DNA from: Nyssa sinensis
Lineage: Eukaryota; Streptophyta; Magnoliopsida; Cornales; Nyssaceae
Length of the DNA stretch: 64,000 bases
Direction: 5' to 3'
NCBI GenBank assembly: GCA_008638375.1
Contig: CM018043.1
Coordinates: 36,193,981 to 36,257,980 of the forward strand
The stretch's first letter is position 1, and every line of letters begins with the position of its first letter. The translations under genes were made by a program, and so were the position numbers. Of the stretch, positions 35,335-49,215 are shown piece by piece. The notes below the pieces were generated by a model, which saw only the letters and a list, made by a program, of their open reading frames with translations, was not told where the DNA came from and did no database searches.

Positions 35335-38300
35335 TATGACACCCCTACCCAATGAATTGGGTAAAGTTTATGCAATTTATTAAAAGCTAAATCAAGAAAA
35401 ACCTTTTCAAAATTCTTTGGGGCAAAATGCACTATCATATGATGAACTAGTGTTGGGACAACTAACCTAACCTAAAGTAGTCCATAAACCTAATTAGGCC
35501 ATAACCCTAGTAAGGCCATAACTTGATGAAGGGATAAAATCTAACCTAACTAAAGGTAAAACCAACCTAACCTAGGTAGGTTAATAGGGTTAAGTGATCA
35601 AGTACATCAGTGACCTAGTATGGGAGAAAATATACACCATAAATCATGGATTATTAATACACATGATTATTGAATAATTATAAAATAATAAAATAAATAT
35701 TTAAGATATAATAAAAATATATTATAAATTAACTCATCATGTGACTTGCACATGATGAGAGAAGAGAGAGGAAAGACACATTAAAGTATAATGCCTCAAC
35801 CCAATTATATTAGGTGATTATATACCAATGGGCTACCAAGGGCATACACGTGAATGTAACCATTACATCGTGGGCACAAAGGGTATAATATATGGGAGAA
35901 ATATACATTTTTACATGTATATAAATATATACACAAGATATATATGCAAATATATATAGATATATACACAAGATAATATATATGTATGTTTATATACACG
36001 TGTGTATGTGTGAAGGGTATATGTATGTGCACATGTGTGTGTGTGTGCTAGATTAGAGAGAAATGAGAGGGTAAGCATGAGGTGGCAACCCTCTTTCTTA
36101 GTGGTGAAGTATAGAAAATTTAGGGGAGGTCAGCCAACACATGGATGTTGAGGAACTGCAACTTTGCAAGCTGTCGACCCAACCAATAAATTGGATTGGA
36201 GCTTGTGAAGGTAGAAAGAGATAGAGACGTGAAAAGCCTTATAAGACTTGCCCAATTCAGCACGAGGCTCTACAGTCGTGAAACAAGGAAGGAATAGAGG
36301 GAGATAGATAAAAGGGAAGGAGAATCACGCTGAAACTGGAGAAAGAATAATAGAAAAGCTAGAGAGAGAAGGAGAGAAAAAGCAATTGGGTCACACTCCA
36401 AATCAGGTAAGAACTCTTCTCTTAATCTCCCTTGAGTTTCTGCATGTATTTAGATTGATTTCATGAAGAAAAAATGGCCAAAATAGTAATAATCAAATCA
36501 AACTACCATTAACGAAAGTTTGAAAGATGGGTATAATTTTGACCTAAACTAAATTGAATTTGGATGTTTGGGACTGATCAATTGGCCCACAAATGGCCAA
36601 GATATGTCGATGTGCACGTTTAGGTTCAAAAATGATAATAGCCAAATAAAGCCTTAAGCTTATAAATTTGAATTGGAAATTTGACCCTATGGACTAAGGA
36701 TTACAGTGGAACAAATTCCATGTAAATTGGTTGAGAAACAGACCTGTACCAGTGACTTGAAAGTGCAGCTATGGAAGCTTGGACCGAGCACCCCAATGCG
36801 AGTTGAAACATGAAAAACCCTAAGTTAAGACCTTAGGAATTGATTGGTTTTGAAAGCAGATCAAAACAACCACTGAAACAATGCAAAATAGTGTCTGAAT
36901 ATTTTTGGGTTGTAGCTACAGTAAACCCTAATCCATGATGAGAATGATGAACAATGTCGGGTCTAAAGCGGGGTCGGATTGCGAGCACGAGAAATAGTTC
37001 TATACCTTAATGGAATGGCATTGTTTTGATGCTAGGGTTATTTAAAAACATAAACAACACGACGTCATTTTGTTGACGTAACATTGACACATGCCTGATG
37101 CCACGGACCAGACTAGACCAATCAGTTTTTTAGAGTAAGGCTATGGTTCACATGCACATTGATCAGACCAGATGGTTTCTTACAATTTTGGACTAGTTCA
37201 CTATTTAAACCTTTAAAATAGTTTGGAATAAACCAAAATTTTTCGAAATTATAAATTGACCCCATTAAATTCTAAAAATTATGAATAAGCCTAGGAAAAT
37301 AAATAATAATTATTTTTAAGCCCTTTAAAAATTAGGTAAAATTACTATATTACCCTAGGCCTAAAACTGGCTAAACGCAGGTTAATTAAAATGCAAGAAA
37401 AGTCTAAGCCAACATTTTTGGGTATTCTGGACTCAATGGTAGAGTTGATTTAGGAAATTAGACCAAGAAATATATGAATGGATAAACTGGACTAATTTCA
37501 AATGTGTCCTATTGTGTTAATTAAGCTACCAAATAAATACGAATCACTATAAGGGTACCTACCCTAATATTTTTTGATGTTTCAGACTCAATGGTAGGGT
37601 TCATTTTGTCAAAAGAAGTACTGAAAATACAAATAGGTAGAAATGTGTAATTTTCTAATTTTCAAACTATCCTTAATGATATACGAGCTACCAGATTGAC
37701 TAGAAAAAATTAGAAAGGGACAAACTTAACATTGTTGGACTCTTTGGACCAAACGGTAAGGTCAGATTAAGCATCCGAGTATCTGAAGATGATCCTGCAT
37801 GAAAGTGTGAAATTACGAAAATGCCTCTAGCTATAAAGTAAGCTACACGAAGGATAATTAAGATTCGAAAGAGGCTAAATTTAGTATCTTCAACATTACG
37901 AAACTAATGATGATGTTCGTTTGGGAAAAATAAAACATCGAAACTAACTCAAAAATGATGAACACGTCTCTAAGACTTAATTAAGCTAACTAAAGAGTAT
38001 GAAAAGTAAAGAGGAACCTATACCAATGTTTATAAGAGATTCTAAGTGCAAAAATGAGCCCTGTTTAAGATAATTGGGTACCTAAGACACATGATAAGAA
38101 TGATAAAATTACTAGATTACCCTTAAGGATTAATTAAATAATCAGGTGAACTTAGAAAGTAAAAGATGGACCTACCTTATAGTTAAAGGACCCTCTAGAC
38201 TAAGAAATGAAGTCCGTTAAGCTAAATAGAGTACTGAACAATATAAGACACAAAAGGGTAAAATTACCAAAATGACCTTAAAGGCTAAAGTAAGCTATGA

Positions 38301-38847
38301 GACAAACTAAAAAGTGTTAGGAACCCTCTTTAAAAACCATAAGGGAATCCTAAATAGTAAGAATAAGTTTAGAAGAGACTAAGAATGTTAAGTAAGAAAG
38401 CTTTAAGCTGAGATATATACTGATCTAGTATTAAGATCCATGACTTTGGAATTTCCAGCAAGAAAATAGAGATAAGATGAACGCCAAGGAAAATCGAGTA
38501 GGTAATTGTGGACTAAGGACCACACGTGAGTAACCCTAAACCTTGAAATGGAGATATTTTCTATTAAATGTAGTTCTTGATAGCTTTATGATAATTTTCT
38601 ACTACTGTGTTAAATGTTTCAAATTGCATGCTTTTTAAATAGCATCTCTTAGTTTTTTTTTAAAGCATGGATAACTTAAATCAAGTTTTGCAAGCATGTT
38701 TTAGTACAAGTTTTATGTGCCTTACAAACCCTGCCGAGGTTTAAGAGTTGGTAGACCATTAACAAGTCTTTTATAGCACTTCACCAGGATTTTAGAATCT
38801 TGAAGACATGGTAAGGAAAGAGCTCTAAATTACTTAGTGTCACTATG
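35335..38847 (+). mobile_element. Family B LTR, first part (interrupted by G2)
   Basis: TATGACACCCCTACC aligns with the family B start TGTAACACCCC (TG to TA). The interior shares family B blocks: GACGTCATTTTGTTGACGTAAC near 37060, ACTCAATGGTAGGGTTCATTTTG-like blocks at 37433 and 37590, and a GTGAGTAACCCTA box at 38526. The element G2 is inserted after 38847, with CTATG duplicated. The LTR resumes at 62405. The whole LTR is at least 4.2 kb. There are no genes; AT repeats lie near 35930-36000. Confidence 0.75.
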
Positions 38848-41800
38848 TGTGACACCCAAAATTCTCACAAACCCGGGGAGTGAGTGAAATGAATTAAGGA
38901 AAATAAATAAAAGGGCGATTAAATAGATTTAATTGATTATTCATTTATTTCTCCATGTTTCCTCAAAATTAGAAATGAAGACTTGTTATTTGACTTAACC
39001 AAAATGGTCTACTAATGTCACTCAAATATCCCTCCCAATTAATATTCAAAATAGTTTAAGTCATGTTAAAAAATAGCTTCCAAAATAGCCTCAAAACATC
39101 TCTAAAAATGTCTTGAAATAATAGCCCAAATGGGCCACAAATGTCCTAGGATATAGGCCAAGAATAGGTCAAAAGGCCTACCAAAATTAGTCCAAGTAAG
39201 TGGCCAAACATGGCACAAAAGAGTGGCCGGTGGCCAAACATGGCCTAAGGATTGGCAAAATATGGCCCTAAAAGGGTATCCAAACATAGCTTAAAAAAGG
39301 TGGCCAAACATAGCTCAAAAAGATGGCCAAGAAGTGGTGTCAAGGGACTGTTAGGCTGGGTCTCAAGGGACTGTTAGGCTGGGTGTCAAGGACATGGCAG
39401 CATGTTGGCACGCACAGGTGCATAGGGGCAGCAGCAAGCGCATGGGCAAGGCAGCGTGGGCGCGTGGCATGGCGTAGGGCGCGTGCGCTAGCGACAGATG
39501 CGTGGGGGCGCACAGCTAGGGCGTGGGCTGGGGCTATCGAAGGGCTGGTTCACTGTAACTACTATTTATTGCTACAGTAAACCAGTAGCTAAAATGCTAC
39601 AGTGCTCAATTTTCCAACCTTGGCCAAAAATCTTGATTTTGATATTTTTATAGCCATTTCAATTTATTTCATCACCAAACTTGGTGTGGGGCCGTATAAC
39701 ATGTAAATTGACTATTTTACCCTTTTTTCTTTTATTTTTTGACTTCAAATAATTTTCGGGCTAATCACCTCCATTTTTCATTTTTTTTTACCTTTCTTCC
39801 TTCTTTTTAAGTCTTTTAATCCCCTACTTAGAAAGTCTAGGCATGCTCTCCCACCCCACTCAACCTAATTACCATATTTTGAAAAATTTCACCATAGTCT
39901 CCTTTGTTTACTAAGCATTTTCCACCTAATACTTTGCAACCATTCATGTATACAAGCATTGCACATTCCATCCTCACTCGATGGCCACAAGTTCATTAAA
40001 ATTAAACGTATATCTAATGTTCTCAACATATACATATAATGCTCATTAACAAATATATCTTACCTGTCATTTGGGTTTAAACCCTTACATTTCAAAATGG
40101 CCCAAGGCCTATAGTTCACCGTTCTTCCAAATTAAAACACAAGTCTTTTGGGTTTATGCCCATACACACAAAAATATGCCCCAAGGGCTAAATATCCTTC
40201 AAAGTTCCTTTCCCTCCTTCCTTCAAGACTTCATCAAGTCTCAAGTACCGGGAGCCTCATCTGTAATATGATATCCCACGAGGGGTCAGCACAACCGCTG
40301 GTATGACACAATGCTAATGCAAGGAACAAAGTTAAAGCGTGACATATGGAAGTGTACATTTATAATCTACATGCCTTCTAATTCATCAATACAATGCAAT
40401 GGCAATATGTGTGACACACACATGCAAACTCTATGCCACACCCATGTCTCGTTTACGGATCGCTCTTGTTAGACCACTGAGTACCAACACCCGTTCATGG
40501 ATCGCCCCCGTTGGATACTGGGCACCAATGTAATTGCCAATTTTGAGTTTTTCACCACAGGATTTACAGCCTCATAATGCATAGCACCAAGTGCTCAACC
40601 CACACTATGTTTTCAAGGAATCACAATATGCGAATATGCCTTGATTTTTCTATGCAATTTCAATGAGGCATTTTATCAAATACATGGTATACACCTTAAA
40701 TCATGCATCATCCATAAAGTAAATTCTAACTTTCAAACCACAAAACTTCTTCTACATGAACATATGCTATATACAATCAATTTAAACACATGCTCATGTT
40801 ACATGTTCACTATATTACCAATTCTCAAAGAACACATAATTACACAAAGCATCAATGCATTAAACAACCATATCTTCCTAAACACAAGGTCTATTCACAT
40901 GAACATAAGCCACAATGAAATGAATCAAACATATATTCAAGTTACATGTTCATTATTTTGAAAAATTCTCAAAGAGTACAAAATACCTAAAGTACCAACA
41001 CATTGAATAAATCATAACTTTCCAACTACAAGATTTTGTCTACATGAACATAAGTTAGAATACAATGAATTATACATATAGTCATGGTTCATGTTTATCA
41101 CTTTACCAAATTCCCAAAGAATACAAAAACACACAAGTACATAAACAACCAACTCTAGGTTTTCAAAGCAACTATATCCTAAGTGACTTTCTAACAGCAA
41201 ATAAACATATAAATTATTCAATCAACTTATAAAACACTCATAAACTTAACCCTATTCCTTACTTAGCGAAATATCATACCTAAAAGGGTTTTTCTCAACC
41301 CTAGGGAGTTGTGTTCACTTTGTAGCTGAACCAATTAGTGATAATGTAGCCCTTGATATGGGGAACAACTTCCTAGAAGGAAGTCTTGTGGGAATCCTAG
41401 CCTAGAGAAGTGTTTTGGTGGTTTGAAACTTGGAAAACCCTAGATTTTTCTTCACTTTTCTCCCATGCACGAGCTGTTGCTGTATTGTCAGACCAAAGAA
41501 TGAATTTTTACCACTAATGGGCTGTATTTATAGTAACAAAGGGGCAAAATGACCCTTTTTGCCCTTAATGAGCTCGGGACCCTGTTACGCTACAACCCGT
41601 CCTGAAACGTCTTAATTCGACATTTTGCTTTAACCAAAGTTCTTAAAATTATTTTAAAGATATTTTTCCAAAAAATTTATTTTTGCCCGAGGGGCAGGTT
41701 TGGCCAGTTCCACCCGGGCCACCCGGAATGCCCTTTTGATCCAATTTTTCAAACTATCTCCGATTAGGCTCAAATTCTCACAGGAGGTGTATTTTAACAT

Positions 41801-41959
41801 TCTAAGCATGTTTTGATTCTATGGCATACTTCAATTATGCTCCTAAATATGACTTATACCTTAAACGATACATGTATAGCGCCCTACCAATAAACAGTGC
41901 ATGAATAATGCCCTACCGGCAAAAACGAAAAATTTACTATGATTTTTTCGATATTTACA
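38848..41959 (-). repeat. 3' LTR of G2 (family A)
   Basis: On the minus strand it starts TGTAAATATCGAAAAAATCA and ends GAATTTTGGGTGTCACA. It matches 42312-45353 and the interrupted LTR 52513-62399 along its length. Shared landmarks include a GC-rich patch (39400-39550), three diverged units of about 150 bp (40700-41160) and CTCGTTTACGGATCGCTC at 40447. The open frame at 39323-39580 lies in the GC-rich patch and is not conserved as a protein. Confidence 0.92.
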
Positions 41960-42311
41960 TCCTTCCCCCTTAAATTAATTTCATCCCAAAATTTAGAAAT
42001 GTAACTCTTAGACAAAATTTAGAAAAATCAATACAAAACGCGCTGGAACATGGAGACGCGCAGCCTTACCTATGGATCCTTCACCTTTCCTTTCCCTAGA
42101 GGATGTGGGATGCATTACCCTCTCCCATTGCCCTCTCCCCCGAAAGGAACCTTGTCCTCCCGGGTGGGCGTGTAACGGCGTGCAAACATCCCCACACTCC
42201 TTGTTAGGGTCCGGTTTCGATACCATCTATAACGGCCCAGTTCACATGGCACAATGCATAATGAAATCCTCAAACATGATGGCCTATCAATGCCAATTTT
42301 CTAAATCCATT
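41960..42311 (-). other. G2 internal sequence with polypurine tract
   Basis: On the minus strand AAGGGGGAAGGA (41960-41971) directly precedes the 3' LTR and is the polypurine tract. The other 340 bp are non-coding, relatively GC-rich (GGACAAGG, CACCCGGG, TTACACGCC blocks), and contain TGGTATCGAAACCGG, reminiscent of a primer site but 80 bp from any LTR end. The origin of this part is unclear; it may come from another element's leader. Confidence 0.65.
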
Positions 42312-45300
42312 TGTCATGCCCTAAATTTTCACAAACCCGGGAAGTGAGTGAAATGAAATAAGAAAAGTAAATGAAAGGCCATTAAGGTGGATTTAGTTGG
42401 TTATGCATTCATTCCCACATGTTTCCCCAAAACTAGAAATGAAGACTTACTATTTAACTTAACCAAAATGGTCTTCTAATGTCACTCCAAGATCCCTCCC
42501 AATTAATATTTAAAATAGTTTAATTCATGTTAAAAAATGGCTTCAAAATAGCCTCAAAACATCTCTAAAGATGTCTTGGAATAATGGCCCAAATGGGCCC
42601 CAAATACCCTGAGGCATGGGCCAAGAATAGGTCAAAAGGTCTACCAAAATTGATTTAAGGAAGTGGCCAAACATGGCCTTGAAATGTGACTAAAATGTGT
42701 CCCAAAAAAAAATTCCCAACATGGCTTGGTATGATGGCCAAAATTAGCCAAAAAGGGCCCCAATAGTTGGTGTCAAACATAGGATCAAATGGCCTTGAAA
42801 TAGCTTTGAAAAGTAGGTTGTGGCATGACATGACATGCCTTAGACAGTAACTGCATAGCAGCAAGGCAGCACACACTAGGGCAGCAAGGCATGGCGCATA
42901 GGCGCGCAGGGGGCTGGGTGTGGCATGGCGCATGGGTGCGCGGCAGGCAGGGCATGCACGCGTAGGCACGCGGCACGAGTACGCGCGCTCACGCAGGACG
43001 CGGGGGGCCTACCAAGCTGGGGCTGAGGGGCATTTCTACAGAAACATTGTTCATTGGTTACAACCTAACTTTTCCATTTCCTATAGGTTTACTGTAGCGT
43101 CTGCGGCTAAATTTCTCTATTTTCCTAAATTTTTTCCAAAGTTTTGCAAGTCTACTTTTTCCATTTTTAGCCCACTTCTTCAAGGTTTTTAACCTCCCAT
43201 TTTGGGCACTTTTCTCACTTATTTAAATGGTGTTTTACACACTTAATTTCTTCCTTAATTTCATAAAATTTTTGACATAACCTCCTTTGTTTTCTAAGCA
43301 TTTTTCCCACCTAATATTTTGCAACCATTCATATATATATATAAACACATCACAACCCATCCTTATTCGATGGCCACAATTCATGAAAATTAAACATACA
43401 TTCATTTCTTTCAACATATATATATTTTGCACATAAACCAATTGTATCCTACATGTCATTTGGGCTTAAGCCCTTACATTGTAAATTGGCCCAAGGCCTA
43501 TAGTTCACCATTCTTCCAAATTAAAATACAAGTCTTTTGGGCTTATGCCCATACATACAAAATATGCCCCAAGGGCCAAATCTCCTTCCAAGTTCTTTTC
43601 TCCCTCCTTCCTTCAAGATTTCATCAAGTCTCAAGCACCTGGGGCCTCATCTGTAATATGATATCCACGAGGTGTCAGCTTAATTGCTAGTATGACACAA
43701 TGCTAATGCAAGAAACAAAGTTAAGGCGTGGCATGTGCAAGTGTACATTTATAATCTACATGCCTTCCAATTCTTCAATACAATGCAATGAAAATATGCG
43801 TGACACACCCATGAAACTCTATGCCACACCCATGTCTCGTTTACGGATCGCTCCCTATGGACCTCTGAGTACCAATACCCGTTCACGGATCGCTCCCGTT
43901 GGATTCTGGGCACCAATGCAATGGCCAATTTTGGGTTTTTCACCACAGGATCTACACCCTCATAATGCATAGCACCAAGTCCTCAACCCACACTATGTTT
44001 TCAAGGAATCACACCATGCCAATATGCTTTGATTTCACCATGCAATAATGTAATCTCAATGAAGCATTTTATCAAACACATGGAGCATGCTTTAAATAAT
44101 GCAATGTACTTAAAGCAACTATAACTTTTATATCACAAAACTTTGTATACATGAACCTAACATGTAATTCAATCAATTTCACATATAAACACATTACATA
44201 TTCACAACCTTAACAATTTCTCAAAGATCATAAAATACATAACGTACCAACACATGGAATAAATCATAACTCTCAAACCACAAGAGTTTATCTCCATGAA
44301 CATAAGCTAGAATGCAATGAATCAAATATATAAACAAGTTACATGTTCATCACTTTGAAAAATTTTATAAGATTACAAAATACATAAAGCACCAACACCT
44401 TGAATAAATCATAACTTTCCAACTATAAGATTTTGTCTACATGAACATAATTTAGAATACAATGAATTATACATATAGTCATGGTTCATGTTTATCACTT
44501 TACTAAATTCCCAAAGAATACAAAGAACACACAAGTACATAAACAACCAACTCTAGGTTTTCAAAGCAACTATATCCTAAGTGATTTTCTAACAGCAAAT
44601 AAACATATAAATCATTCAATCAACTTATAAAACACTCATAAACTTAACCCTATTCTTTACTTAGCAAAATATCATACCTAGAAGATTTTTTCTCAACCTT
44701 AGGGAGTTGTGTTCACTTTGTAGCCGAACCAATCAGTGAGAATGTAGCCCTTAACGTGGGGAACTTTCCTAAAAGGAAGTCTTATGAAAATCCAAGCCTA
44801 AAGATGTGTTTTGGAGGCTTGAAGGTTGGAGAAACCTAGGTTTCCTTTTCTCCATGAACGTGAAGCTGCTCCTTCTTCAGACCATTTGTGTGTTTTTTTC
44901 ACACTAAGGGGTCTATTTATAGTAAAGGCGCAAAGGGGGCAAAATGACATTTTTGCCCTTAATGAATTCGGGGCCCCATTGTACTACAACCTGTCCCGAA
45001 ACGCCTAAATTCGATATTTTGTTTTATCCAAAGTTCCTTAAAATTATTTTAAATAAAAATTTTCAAAAAAAATTTATTTTCGCCTATGGCCGGGTTTGGC
45101 CGGATCCACCCGGGCCACCCAGATGCCCTTTATGGTCCAGTTTTTGAAATTATCTACGAATAGGCTCAAAGTTTTACAAGGAGGTGTATTTTAACATTCT
45201 AAGCATATTTCTCTTCTATGACATACTCAAAATATGCTCCTAAACATGTCTTACGTCTAAAAGTGCATGTGTAGCGTCCTACCGGCAACAGTGTATGAAT

Positions 45301-45353
45301 AGTACCTTACCGGCAAAAACGAAAAATTTACCCTCATTTTTCAGATCTCTACA
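42312..45353 (-). mobile_element. Solo LTR of family A inside G2, TSD CCATT/CCATC
   Basis: It starts on the minus strand TGTAGAGATCTGAAAAATGA and ends GAAAATTTAGGGCATGACA. It aligns with the G2 3' LTR over its whole length. The flanks 42307-42311 (CCATT) and 45354-45358 (CCATC) agree at four of five bases, fitting a target duplication. It is therefore a later insertion of the same family into G2, reduced to a solo LTR, rather than a G2 LTR. Confidence 0.8.
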
Positions 45354-46426
45354 CCATCCAAGCATCATGCCCCACCTGAATAATGTAACGTAATTAAAAT
45401 AAAAAATCTTCAATGCCCACAAGGATACCTCAAAGTCTCTTAAGATATGTGATGATTATCTAGCTAACCACAAATTAAGCTATGCGATCATCTAAGTAAC
45501 CCATCACCATGTCATCAATCCATCACTTGAACCTCAATGTAATTTAATAATCCAATATTCTCCAAGTACTATAATTATCCATAAGACATCAACAACACAT
45601 TCTCAAAGTAAAATCATCATCATCTACCTTAGTCTATATATAACCGAGACTAAACATCAAGCATTAATAAAGATTATCCTATTAATTTCAATCATACACA
45701 TATCAATTGGATATTTGAATGGGGACAATGTAGTCTATGTATTCCAAACATGAAACCTAAGGCAATATATCAAGGTTTAAAAAAAAAAGACATTAGAGAA
45801 GGTAAAAAAAAAATATATATCCCAATTTCATCTAAGATTATTCTATTTCATCACCATTCTAATCAATTTATCAAATAAGGTGTCAAAACAAATGAGATTA
45901 TTAGTGAAACTTTTTACCAATTTTAACTATGAATATATAAATCTATACACAAATGTATCAAAACACACTTACATACTACATGATTAAGCATATCTTTATA
46001 CATGCATTAATATCAATCCTGTCTGTATAGACATCATAGTCTTAATATTGTAACCTAAGAATATTGGGTACTAATCTAGCATAGATACATAGAATCAACA
46101 AGCAACATTCAATAGCTAACACGTAGCCTACCACATAAACACTTAAATATAGGATCCATCCTAAGAATATACCTATACATAAATAAGCATACAACTTATC
46201 ATATAGGTAACTAGGCATATAACTGATCCTATGGTTATCCGGGCTTATAGCCTATCTTATAGATAACTAAGCATATAACCTATCTCGTAAATCACTAGGT
46301 CTGCTACATAAATATAAACATCTAGTCCCAGTTAATCAATAATCAAGCATACCACATACCCCAGCAAACCAAGAAAATAAGCACATTGTACAATTACATA
46401 TACTAAAGTAACAAGCACACACATAA
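45354..46426 (-). other. Non-coding part of G2 internal region
   Basis: AT-rich sequence with short repeated ACCTATCxxATAGATAACTA-like blocks near 46190-46300. It lies where RNase H, integrase and chromodomain codons would follow the RT, but I see none in any frame. Either that part was deleted and replaced, or the element is an internally deleted derivative. Confidence 0.6.
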
Positions 46427-47548
46427 TCATATAATCCAAACCAGTCCAGTTAACTTAAGGTCTAACCTCTCCCAACTCATGACAGACTCAATCCTAGAAG
46501 GATCCAGGGACACCCCACTACCTGATACAACATGGCCTAGAAACTGTACCTCCTGAAGCCAAAACTCACACTTCGAGAGCTTAACAAACAAATGATGCTC
46601 CCTCAAAATCTGTAATACAGTCCGTAAATGAAAAGTATGCTCCTCCCCAGAAGGTGAATAAATTAAAATATCATCAACAAAGACCACAACAAGCTGATCT
46701 AAATAAGGAGTAGAGATGCGATGCATCAAGTCCATAAATGCCGCCGAGGCATTCGCCACACCAAATGGTATAACTACAAACTCATAATGGCCATAACGAG
46801 TGCAAAAAGATGTCTTCGCCACATCCTCCTCCTGTACTCTCAACTGATGACACCCCGATCTAATATCAATCTTCGAGAAATATCTCGAACCCCTAAGCTG
46901 ATCAAACAAGTCATCTATCCTCAGTAACGGGTACTTATTCTTGATAGTAACCCGATTCAGTCTCCTATAATCCACACAGAAATGTAATGTCCCATCCTTT
47001 TTCTTCGTGAATAATGCCGAAACACCCTACGGCGAAGTACTAGGACAACTAAAACCCTTACCTTGTAAATCAGTCAACTGCTCATTCAACTCCCTCAACT
47101 CAACTGGAGCCACACGGTAAGGTGGAATGGAAATAGACATAGTGCCTAGGATAAGCTCTATCGGGAACTCTATCTCTCGTCTCGGTGGTAGACTAGTCAA
47201 GTCATCCGGAAAGACATCTGGGAACTCATTCACTACTGGTGGTAATATACTCTCTGTAGTCCCACTCCTATCTACTATCAAACTAGCCAACAAATAGCTA
47301 TAACCTCCCCAACTCCTCGAGTCATACAAGGGTGGAACTAAGAAATTCCCATGATCGTGAAATAAAAACTATGTCCCTTAAGAGTACACACAGTCACTCT
47401 CCCCCTGTAGCAGTCTAAACTCGCCGGAAAAGCAAACAACCAATCCATCCCCAATATAATATCAAAGCCAGACATGTCAAGTAGAATGAAGTCAAAAGAA
47501 AAGATGTGATCTGCAATCTCTATCGAGCAATTTTTACAGATCCTCGTT
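46427..47548 (-). pseudogene. G2 protease C-terminus and reverse transcriptase
   Basis: From 47548 leftward the frame reads SFDFILLDMSGFDIILGMDW, the end of a gypsy protease, then a stop near 47350. The linker VNEFPDVFPDDLTSLPPRR follows, then one TAG at 47025-47027 where Trp is expected, and then the RT. Its motifs are [49 protein letters not shown] and the intact catalytic FVDDILIYS. The frame ends shortly after [21 protein letters not shown] without the RT connection. Codons are well preserved, but the enzyme is truncated. Confidence 0.92.
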
Positions 47549-47875
47549 AGTATTGTAACACCCCAGACTTAATTATTAAATTATGTAATGAAAAACTCTT
47601 TCTGAAATCTGATCTGGCATTTAACTGTTTAAATTCAACTGTTTAACACTGACAAAACCCATGTTAGCAAATTTTAAAAATTTTGAGAAACTGATTACTG
47701 TCACTGAACCCTTAGACACTGAAGCTAACCTAACTAGGAGTTGACCGGAAGAAACTGCGTCAGAAAATAAGCTACAGAATGAAAGTTAGGAAGAAAACAG
47801 TGAAACTGCATTAATGCGCAGCCAAACAGGGCCTAAGCTCGAAATATGGGAAAAAGACCAAAAATGTGGCCAAGA

Positions 47876-47938
47876 GGATTTGATCCCTTGACCAACCTAG
47901 GCAGAATTTGGGTTACCAAAAATTTACCAACTAAGCTA
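47876..47938 (-). repeat. tRNA-like A-box and B-box pair in LTR (antisense)
   Basis: On the minus strand TAGCTTAGTTGG (47927-47938) fits the pol III A-box consensus at every position. GGGATCAAATCC (47876-47887) resembles a B-box. The spacing of about 40 nt is close to that of tRNA genes and SINEs. A matching arrangement with GGGTTCAAATCTCC occurs at 21484-21560 in the related LTR. Confidence 0.55.
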
Positions 47939-49192
47939 AGAGCACCTTTGTGCATATATATGCAAAGATATATAATTAAATAGCAATCAGATTTGGCCTC
48001 TCCCCAAAGTGACCAATAACCAAGCATGCAACACATCAGCATGCATCACCCTATGCTATAGCCCATCATGCCTATCCCACCATGATTACATCTCCTCCCA
48101 ACCAAATTTCATGCAAACCCATCATGCACTTGGGGGAGATGAAACATCAAGAAAAGAAATCTGATTATTGATATACAATCTCCATATATGCATGGAGGAA
48201 AGATCAGAACTGTAGAGAGGAAGTTAGAGAGAGAAAGTGGGTTAGAGAGAGGAAGTTAGAAAGAGAAAGCTTGAGTTGTGGGAATCCATTGAAGGAGCTT
48301 AGAAGAAGCTAGAGGCTGGAACTGAGGGGCTGCACGACTGAGAGGGGACCTAAATCCAACCCTTGAAGCTCCTGCTCGAGCTCAACAGTGAAGAGACCAC
48401 TGTTCAAAGGCCAGTATTCAAAAACTTTTTAAAAATTTTTCCTGCTTTATTTAGCTACTGTTTTATAGATTTAAGACTGTTAATGCATGCGTAGTAGATT
48501 AATAATCAAAACTAGGTTGTTTATGAATGATTTGAACCCATAAAACTGCCCAAAAACCCAAACCCGTAGCAAACCGCCATTGATGGACCTTGAGGTTGCA
48601 GGTCTGATCCGACCTCAACCAACCGAACCTTGGATGATCAAAACATAAAATAGGACTTTGTAGAACCTTGGAAAACCCCAACCGCAACCTAGAAACCTAG
48701 GTTGAGACCCCCAAAAATGACATTATTCTTTTCGGCCCAAAAATGAATCCTTCGAATTTGGCCCATAAACTGAGATTGGTAAATTGGGAAAGGAAGTACA
48801 CGTTGTAAGGGTTGCAGAGGACCAAACCTCATGCAAAATGGTGGAGAAATAAGGCTGTATGACCCAACTGTAACTCTCCACGATAATCCGTTAGAACAGG
48901 CCCCCATTGTTGAGTTTGAAGCTTGAAATTTATGCCAAATGAACGACATTACTCTCAGAAACCTTTTGGAACAAAAACCAGTGAGAATCGTTGCTTAAAA
49001 CCCCACGAATTTGAGAGAGAAATTTCTGAAATTTCTAGGGCAACAGTAGCCCTATACGGGTAGGGACGATGAACAGTAACCGGGTCATGGATCGGGTCTT
49101 CGGGTCGGGCCCCGACCCGAATAAAAACGGATATGAACCATAACCTAAACTGTGTCGTTTTGGTACTGTTAAATTAAAATTTAAATTGTAGG

Positions 49193-49215
49193 GCTGACGT
49201 CATCCTGACGTCAGC
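49193..49215. promoter_or_regulatory. Perfect palindrome with two TGACGTCA sites
   Basis: GCTGACGTCA, three bases, TGACGTCAGC. Each half contains TGACGTCA, a classical binding site of bZIP factors. Related LTRs carry a single TGACGTCA (59360-59367) or a decayed pair near 37060, so it is a conserved LTR feature, probably part of the promoter or enhancer. Confidence 0.6.

Noticed and set aside
39323..39580. 85-codon Arg/Ala/Trp-rich frame, with similar ones at 42920 and 52979
   Set aside because: These are products of the GC-rich LTR patches. The proteins do not align between copies as expected under selection.
38848..45353. A compact LTR element with a 352-bp internal region
   Set aside because: The outer flanks CTATG and CCATC do not match. 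CTATG pairs with 62400-62404 and CCATC with 42307-42311, so the right-hand LTR is a nested solo LTR.
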